Part shown: positions 59,183-64,000 of the stretch, in pieces
Layout of the letters: each line of letters starts with the position of its first letter
Numbering within the stretch: the stretch's first letter is position 1
Origin: an uncultured Pelagibacteraceae bacterium
GTDB taxonomy: Bacteria > Pseudomonadota > Alphaproteobacteria > Pelagibacterales > Pelagibacteraceae
Direction of reading: 5' to 3'
Length of the DNA stretch: 64,000 nt
Assembly: GCA_902545405.1 (NCBI GenBank)
Contig: CACCFT010000004.1
Location: 1 to 64,000, forward strand
The notes under the pieces: model-generated
What the model was told of the DNA's origin: nothing
What the model saw: the letters and a program-made list of their open reading frames with translations, nothing else
The model's database searches: none
Translations under genes and position numbers: made by a program

Positions 59183-59755
59183 TTACCAAGAGGAATTTGG
59201 ACTCTCCAAAAATTTTAACTCATCTGGTGTAGATTTTCTCCCCATAACTTTATTTCGATGAGGATATCTATGAAATCGTTTAATTGCAGCGGTATGATCT
59301 TTCCAAAATTTTTTTATCTCATTATAGTTTGGATGATTAGATAAATAGTTATCCAACAATTTATATGCTCTATCATGATCTATAACTTCTTCACTGTGAA
59401 TGTATGGCAATAGCATGAAAAAACGTTGATATTCATCCATTTGATCAAGATACCCGTTATAGACCGCATCATTTACAATCAGTCTTGCTTTATGATCAAA
59501 CTCAAAAGCTTTTTTATCATCTCTATATAAATTTCTTGAAAATTGATCCAATAAAATAACTAAAGCTAGAGTACTTAATGGTTCATCTTGCCAATCATCA
59601 TATTCATTCAAAGTAGCTTTTTCATGATCATCTTTGAATTTGTCTCTAATCAATTGATCAAAATTATCATCTCTTTTAAATCGCTTTTCAACGACCATAT
59701 CATCAAACCAAAAATCTAATATTGCTTTGGCTCTGTCATTCATAAACTTTGTCAA
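59183..59755 (-). CDS. DUF924 family protein
   Basis: Helical protein of 190 aa. AILDFWFDD at the start, STLALVILLDQFSRNLYRDDKKAFEFDHKAR and the later FFMLLPYIHSEEVIDHDRA, FHRYPHRNKVMGR are the family. Structure of the family is TPR-like and the reaction is unknown. It overlaps the AhpD-like gene by 20 bp upstream. Confidence 0.87.
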   Translation of the reverse strand: MTKFMNDRAKAILDFWFDDMVVEKRFKRDDNFDQLIRDKFKDDHEKATLNEYDDWQDEPLSTLALVILLDQFSRNLYRDDKKAFEFDHKARLIVNDAVYNGYLDQMDEYQRFFMLLPYIHSEEVIDHDRAYKLLDNYLSNHPNYNEIKKFWKDHTAAIKRFHRYPHRNKVMGRKSTPDELKFLESPNSSW

Positions 59756-60128
59756 CTTTTACCTGATATGACTCAACAAGTCTGTTGGTTTCATTTGCCA
59801 TTGCAACGACTGCAATAAGTTCACTTAACATCTCAGTAGTAGCACCTTTAGATTTAGCAGCGATACTGTGAGATTTAATACAATACTCACAACTATTTGT
59901 CATTGAAACTGCTACATAAATAAGCTCTTTTGTCATTTCATCTAAAGCGCCTTTTTTCATCACTTGCTGTATAGAAGTCCATGTTCTCTCTAAAGTTTCT
60001 GGGTTGTTGGCTAACATTTTCCAAAAATTGTTTATGTAGTCTGTATTTCTCTTTTTTTTTATATCTTCAAATACTTCTCTCACCTTTCCTGTAGCATCAG
60101 CTTCTTCAATCATATTAAAAACTGCCAT
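59736..60128 (-). CDS. Carboxymuconolactone decarboxylase family (AhpD-like) protein
   Basis: Small helical enzyme of 130 aa with SCEYCIKSHSIAAKSKGAT: Cys80-x-x-Cys83-x-x-x-His87, the AhpD peroxidase site. It reduces peroxides with a dihydrolipoyl-type donor or acts as an isomerase-like CMD protein. The SD AAGGAGGTGAA on the minus strand is strong. Followed by DUF924, the pair is common in alphaproteobacteria. Confidence 0.88.
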   Translation of the reverse strand: MAVFNMIEEADATGKVREVFEDIKKKRNTDYINNFWKMLANNPETLERTWTSIQQVMKKGALDEMTKELIYVAVSMTNSCEYCIKSHSIAAKSKGATTEMLSELIAVVAMANETNRLVESYQVKVDKVYE

Positions 60129-60137
60129 TTCACCTCC

Positions 60138-61820
60138 TTAATTGTAAATTGTTTCTATTTTAGGCATTAATCTTAATAATTCCTTAGTATATTCATGATT
60201 TGGATTTTTAAACAACTCTTCTGTCTCAGACACCTCGCATAGTTTTCCATTCCTTAAAACTCCAATGTCATCACACATTTGTCTTACAACTGGTAGATCA
60301 TGACTTATAAAAAGTATAGTTAAATTAAGTTGTTCCTGTAAATCTTTAAGTAAATTTAGTATTTGGGCCTGAATACTCACATCCAAAGCAGATGTTGGCT
60401 CATCACAAACTAATAATCTTGGTTTTGTTGCTAATGCTCTTGCAATAGAAATTCTTTGTCTCTGTCCTCCTGAAAACTCATGAGGATATCTTTCGGCTGA
60501 AGACTTGGATAACTCCACAGAATCTAAGAGATCATTTATATACTCATTTAATTCATTAGAGCTAATATTTGCATCATGTAACTTTATAGGTTCAGCAATG
60601 ATATCTTTAACCTTAAGCCTACCATTCAACGAAGAGTACGGATCTTGAAATATCATTTGAATTTGTTTTCTAAATTTAAGTAATTCTTTGTTACTTTTTA
60701 TATTATTAATACATACATCATCAAAATAAATTTCACCTGAGGTGGGTTTAAATAAATTAACAATCATTTTTGCAATTGTAGTCTTTCCACTGCCACTTTC
60801 ACCAACAAGTCCAAAAGATTTTCCTTCTTGTATATTAAATGAAACAGTATCAACTGCTAATACATTATTTTGAGATTTTTCCGTAAAAAAACCTTCATTA
60901 AAAGTTTTAGAAAGATTTTTTATTTGAACTAAATCTTTTTTTGAAATTTCTCTTTTATTCCATCTGTTTAAAATTTTTAAATTAATATTTTCCTGGTTAT
61001 TATTTTCTTTCTCTATAATTTTAAATCTGGATATCTTTTTATTTGTGGGTGGAACAGAACTAACTAAACTTTTTGTATAAGTTTCTTTTGGTTCTGTTAA
61101 TATTTGCTTTGTTGTTCCCAATTCTACCAAATTACCATTTTTCATGACAGCAACTCTATTGGTAGTCTCTGCTATAACTCCCATATCATGTGTAATTAAT
61201 ATAACTGCTAAATTTCTTTCTTTAGTCAGTTTTTTGATAAGTTCTAATATTTGTGATTGTATTGATACATCAAGTGCAGTTGTGGGCTCATCTGCAATTA
61301 ACAACTCTGGTTCACAACACAGAGAAAGAGATATAACCACTCTTTGTCTCATACCTCCTGAAAATTGATGAGGATAATCATTAAATCTTTTTTCAGCATC
61401 TTTTATGCCTACTTCTTTTAAAAGATTTATTGATTTTTCTTTTGCTTCTGAGTTACTGAGGTTTAGATGAGTCTGGATTGTTTCAATAAGTTGTTGTCCA
61501 ATTGTTAAGATAGGATTTAAAGATGTCTGAGGATCTTGAAAAATAAATCCAATTTTTTTTCCTCTTAAACTTAGAATATTTTTTTTATTTTCATGAATAT
61601 TTATGTCGCTTAAATAAATTGATCCTTCAGATACTTTCCCTGGTTCGTCAATTAAATCAATTATTGCATTTGCTACAGTACTTTTTCCAGACCCAGATTC
61701 CCCAACTAATCCTACAATTTCTCCTCTTTTTATCTCAATATTAATATCTTTTGCAGCATGAACTGTCTCTTTTCTCAATTTATAATCTACACTTAAATTT
61801 TGTATTTTTAAAAAACTCAT
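60138..61820 (-). CDS. Fused Dpp/Opp-type ABC ATPase (two nucleotide-binding domains)
   Basis: Single protein of 560 aa carrying both ATPases of a peptide importer. First domain: GESGSGKSTVAN, FQDPQTSLNP, FSGGMRQRVV, LLIADEPTTALD; second: GESGSGKTTIAK, FQDPYSSLNG, FSGGQRQRISIAR, LLVCDEPTSALD. Each domain ends with the zinc/His-type OppD/F segment, e.g. SVPPTNKKISRF. It is the GsiA/YejF arrangement. It overlaps dppC-like by 4 bp. Cargo: short peptides or opine-like compounds. Confidence 0.93.
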   Translation of the reverse strand: MSFLKIQNLSVDYKLRKETVHAAKDINIEIKRGEIVGLVGESGSGKSTVANAIIDLIDEPGKVSEGSIYLSDINIHENKKNILSLRGKKIGFIFQDPQTSLNPILTIGQQLIETIQTHLNLSNSEAKEKSINLLKEVGIKDAEKRFNDYPHQFSGGMRQRVVISLSLCCEPELLIADEPTTALDVSIQSQILELIKKLTKERNLAVILITHDMGVIAETTNRVAVMKNGNLVELGTTKQILTEPKETYTKSLVSSVPPTNKKISRFKIIEKENNNQENINLKILNRWNKREISKKDLVQIKNLSKTFNEGFFTEKSQNNVLAVDTVSFNIQEGKSFGLVGESGSGKTTIAKMIVNLFKPTSGEIYFDDVCINNIKSNKELLKFRKQIQMIFQDPYSSLNGRLKVKDIIAEPIKLHDANISSNELNEYINDLLDSVELSKSSAERYPHEFSGGQRQRISIARALATKPRLLVCDEPTSALDVSIQAQILNLLKDLQEQLNLTILFISHDLPVVRQMCDDIGVLRNGKLCEVSETEELFKNPNHEYTKELLRLMPKIETIYN

Positions 61821-62746
61821 TTTTTCAATTTAGGATTAAGAGTGTCTCTCATCCAGTCTCCTAATAGATTAATGGAAAAAGCCAAAACAACTAAGAATAT
61901 TGCTGGAAAAAAAGTTATCCACCATTCACCAGAAAATAAAAAGTCATTTCCAAGTCTTATTAATGTTCCTAAAGAAGGAGTAGTTGGAGGAACGCCAACA
62001 CCTAGAAAACTCAATGTGGCTTCTGCAATTATTGCTAATGCAAGACCTATAGTTCCTATAACAAGTACTGGTCTCATAATATTTGGAAGAATATGTTTAA
62101 ACATTACTATAAAATTAGAAACTCCAATAATTGTTGATGCAGAGACATAATCTTTATTTTTTTCAACTAAAGTTGCTGCTCTTGATACTCTTGCAAACTG
62201 TGGCCACTCTGAAATACCAATTGCAAAAATTAAAACATATATTGCCATTTCGTCATGAAGTTCACGTGAAATAATACCTCGCGCAATACCATCAACAAGA
62301 AGTGCCATCAAAATACTTGGAACTGTTAACTGAACATCTGTTAATCTCATAACAATCATTTCATACTTGCCACCAAAAAAACCAGCTGTAAGACCTAATC
62401 CAACTCCTAAAATTAAACTAAATAAAATTGCTGAGAAACCAACTATTAAAGATATTCTAGATCCATAAAGAATAGTAGATAACATATCTCTTCCTTGTCC
62501 ATCAGTACCAAGTAAAAATTCTACTTTTCCTTCGCTAGTCCAAGATGGTGGGGTGAATGCGTCCATTAAAGATAAAGATGATGGATCGAATGGATTATAA
62601 GGTGTAATAAATTCTACAAAAAATGAACAAAAAAATATTATTGCTAATAAAATCGATGAAACTATTGCTGTAGGAGATTTTATAAAACTGAAATAAATTT
62701 CACTATCTTTTATTTTATTCCAAGTTGTTAAAGCTTTATTATCCAC
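61817..62746 (-). CDS. Dpp/Opp-type ABC permease C
   Basis: Six-span permease of 309 aa. N-terminal OppC-TM segment FIKSPTAIVSSILLAIIFFCSFFVEFITPYNP and EAA loop VSASTIIGVSNFIVMFKHILPNIMRP identify DppC/OppC. LLGTDGQGRDMLSTILYGSRISL is the family-specific G-T-D-x-x-G-R-D motif. Overlaps the B permease gene by 8 bp. Confidence 0.93.
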   Translation of the reverse strand: MDNKALTTWNKIKDSEIYFSFIKSPTAIVSSILLAIIFFCSFFVEFITPYNPFDPSSLSLMDAFTPPSWTSEGKVEFLLGTDGQGRDMLSTILYGSRISLIVGFSAILFSLILGVGLGLTAGFFGGKYEMIVMRLTDVQLTVPSILMALLVDGIARGIISRELHDEMAIYVLIFAIGISEWPQFARVSRAATLVEKNKDYVSASTIIGVSNFIVMFKHILPNIMRPVLVIGTIGLALAIIAEATLSFLGVGVPPTTPSLGTLIRLGNDFLFSGEWWITFFPAIFLVVLAFSINLLGDWMRDTLNPKLKK

Positions 62747-63722
62747 TAGCTGAATCTCCTTTAACTCTAATTCTTGGATCTATAAAGTAATACAAGATAT
62801 CGACTATAAAATTTATCATTACAAAAACGAATGCTATAAATACTAAATATGCTGACATAATTGGAATATCTACAAACTGAACAGCTTGAATGAAAAGAAA
62901 TCCCATACCTGGCCATTGAAATACTGTTTCCGTAATAATTGAAAATGCAATTAATGTTCCAATATTTATACCAGCAATAGTTATTACTGGAATTAGTCCA
63001 TTTTTAAGTGCGTGCTTATAATTAATGCTTTTTTCATTAATGCCTCTGGCTCTTGCAAACTTTATGTAATCAGTCTGAAGTATTTCCATCATTTCAGCTC
63101 TGACGAGTCTTATTATATATGTCATTTGAAAAAGACTTAAAGTAACTGATGGTAATATAATTGCTTTTAAACCTGATATGGTTAAAAAGCCTGTCGACCA
63201 AAATCCTAGATCTACCACCTCACCTCTTCCAAACGATGGTAGAACGCCTAATAAAACTGCAAAAAGATAAATAAATAAAATACCAATTACAAAGGTTGGA
63301 AGAGAAACACCTAATAAAGAAACTGCTAAGATAAAATCACTCAAAAAACCTTTTCTTTTTATGCCTGTATATACTCCCAATAAAGTACCAGAAACCAATG
63401 CAATTAGAGCAGATATTAAAACTAATTCAATTGTTGCAGGTAATCTTTCAATGATTAATTCTGATACAGGTCTTCTTAATTGATAAGATATTCCAAATTC
63501 TCCTTTAGAGGCATTAATTATAAACCTAGTAAATTGTACATGAATTGGGTCCATTAAACCCAAGGTTTCTCTTAACTCAGCTCTTTCTTCATCTGATGTT
63601 TCCTCACCCACCATGTTATTTATTGGGTCTCCTACAAAATTAAAAAGAGAAAAAGATACAAAAGCTACGACAAGCATAACCATTGCAGATTGAAACAATC
63701 GTTTAAAAAAATACTTTATCAA
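62739..63722 (-). CDS. Dpp/Opp-type ABC permease B
   Basis: Six-span permease of 327 aa. MIKYFFKRLFQSAMVMLVVAFVSFSLFNFVGDP is the DppB start, the EAA loop is FARARGINEKSINYKHALKNGLIPV. Partner of permease C. The SBP gene lies upstream, with a hairpin between. Confidence 0.93.
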   Translation of the reverse strand: MIKYFFKRLFQSAMVMLVVAFVSFSLFNFVGDPINNMVGEETSDEERAELRETLGLMDPIHVQFTRFIINASKGEFGISYQLRRPVSELIIERLPATIELVLISALIALVSGTLLGVYTGIKRKGFLSDFILAVSLLGVSLPTFVIGILFIYLFAVLLGVLPSFGRGEVVDLGFWSTGFLTISGLKAIILPSVTLSLFQMTYIIRLVRAEMMEILQTDYIKFARARGINEKSINYKHALKNGLIPVITIAGINIGTLIAFSIITETVFQWPGMGFLFIQAVQFVDIPIMSAYLVFIAFVFVMINFIVDILYYFIDPRIRVKGDSASG

Positions 63723-63743
63723 TTTATGAAATTTTATTTTTAT

Positions 63744-63771
63744 ACAAGCCCTTTAATTAAAAAGGGCTTGT
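63744..63771 (-). terminator. Hairpin between SBP and permease genes of the peptide importer
   Basis: ACAAGCCCTTT (63744-63754) and AAAGGGCTTGT (63761-63771) form an 11-pair stem with a six-base AATTAA loop, 10 bp after the SBP stop and 21 bp before the permease start. The U tract is weak, so an mRNA stabiliser is as likely as a terminator. Confidence 0.7.
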
Positions 63772-63781
63772 AATAAATTAT

Positions 63782-64000
63782 TTAGTCAAAGCTCGCAAAA
63801 CGGAATAACGGCTCGTTATTCGGTCTTATCGGAACATTAACATCTTTTTTTGCAGCCCAAGATATAACTTGGTGATGTAAAGGAAGATAAGAAATATCAT
63901 CTTTTACTATTTTCCAAGCTTTAGCTATCGCAGCATTTCTCTTATCTAGGTTAACTTCACCTTCCATAACTCTTATCGCAGCATCTACATCAGAGTTACT
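63782..64000 (-). CDS. Dpp/Opp-type substrate-binding protein, C-terminal part
   Basis: Reads on through the window edge (the ORF-track Met at 63967 is internal; 11 more in-frame codons precede it). The visible end DAAIRV, NAAIAKAWKIVKDDISYLPLHHQVISWAAKKDVNV and LFRFASFD is the end of the SBP_bac_5 domain. The protein brings the ligand to the permeases encoded just downstream. Confidence 0.85.
   Translation of the reverse strand, partial: SNSDVDAAIRVMEGEVNLDKRNAAIAKAWKIVKDDISYLPLHHQVISWAAKKDVNVPIRPNNEPLFRFASFD

Noticed and set aside
1-64000. Search for CRISPR arrays, tRNA or rRNA genes, phage or transposase genes
   Set aside because: No spaced direct repeats, cloverleaf-like GC-rich segments or mobility genes were seen by eye; a tRNA scan would confirm.

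Overview
This 64 kb window reads as a chromosomal segment of a free-living marine alphaproteobacterium of the SAR11 clade (Candidatus Pelagibacter or a close relative). The basis is the very AT-rich sequence, the nearly absent intergenic space with many 1-4 bp gene overlaps, the set of high-affinity transporters for small organic solutes (SBP-ABC, TRAP, SSS, TauE, BASS and DMT types), and a thiamine-pyrophosphate riboswitch on a ThiV-type precursor transporter, which is characteristic of SAR11. I saw no rRNA, tRNA, CRISPR array, transposase, integrase or prophage gene, and no stretch over about 300 bp without a gene.

Layout. 1-5094 (minus): one overlapping operon with metC, an MFS carrier, pabB-pabA-pabC and the start of a HIT protein. 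5170-9438: a 27-residue basic mini-protein, mnmA, DUF3553-cysQ-small membrane protein, recX, an ABA4-like membrane protein, a rhodanese and bcp. 9441-12485: bidirectional terminator, amtB, an HU protein and rseP. 12526-16821 (minus): ABC-2 exporter, two tiny membrane proteins (one starting with TTG), a TauE permease, then a TPP riboswitch and thiV. 16855-19101: a redox group (DUF4396, cytochrome c, cytochrome c', cytochrome b561, thioredoxin-like) in which the two divergent genes share start-codon bases. 19258-25668: alanine dehydrogenase and an omega-amino-acid:pyruvate aminotransferase divergent from tauABC, apparently a taurine module. 25672-29971: an AfuABC/FbpABC-type ABC importer.

30122-43646: an LDH2-type dehydrogenase, a duplicated-wHTH regulator behind a direct repeat, a BASS symporter, a Pta/Ptb enzyme, a HisD paralogue (HpsN-like), then a poorly characterised catabolic-looking island: two double-NTF2 proteins, a bicupin, a MetE-C-like protein, a CUT1 ABC importer without its ATPase, and a HAD protein lacking its nucleophile. 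43636-49908: LysE, MFS, Asp/Glu racemase, a methyltransferase, and a sulfur/redox group (1-Cys peroxiredoxin, ETHE1-like, cysE, cysK). 49991-54307: a run of small NTF2/cupin/ferredoxin-like-barrel proteins, a frameshifted secreted peptide, an HCCA-isomerase-like protein, an SMR pair lacking the usual glutamate, and a DMT carrier. 54383-59182: a TRAP transporter with an ICL/PEPM-family lyase and a beta-hydroxyacid dehydrogenase. 59183-64000 (minus): DUF924, an AhpD-like protein and a Dpp/Opp-type peptide importer running off the right edge.

Themes. Four substrate-binding-protein genes (tauA, the CUT1 SBP, dctP and the dppA-like gene) are each followed by a strong hairpin before the permease gene, which suggests a shared way of making more SBP than permease. 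Sulfur and one-carbon chemistry recur (taurine, HpsN-like, TauE, MetE-like, ETHE1, CysE/CysK, MetC). The parts that look least described are the two NTF2/cupin islands (35.6-43.6 kb and 50.0-53.4 kb).
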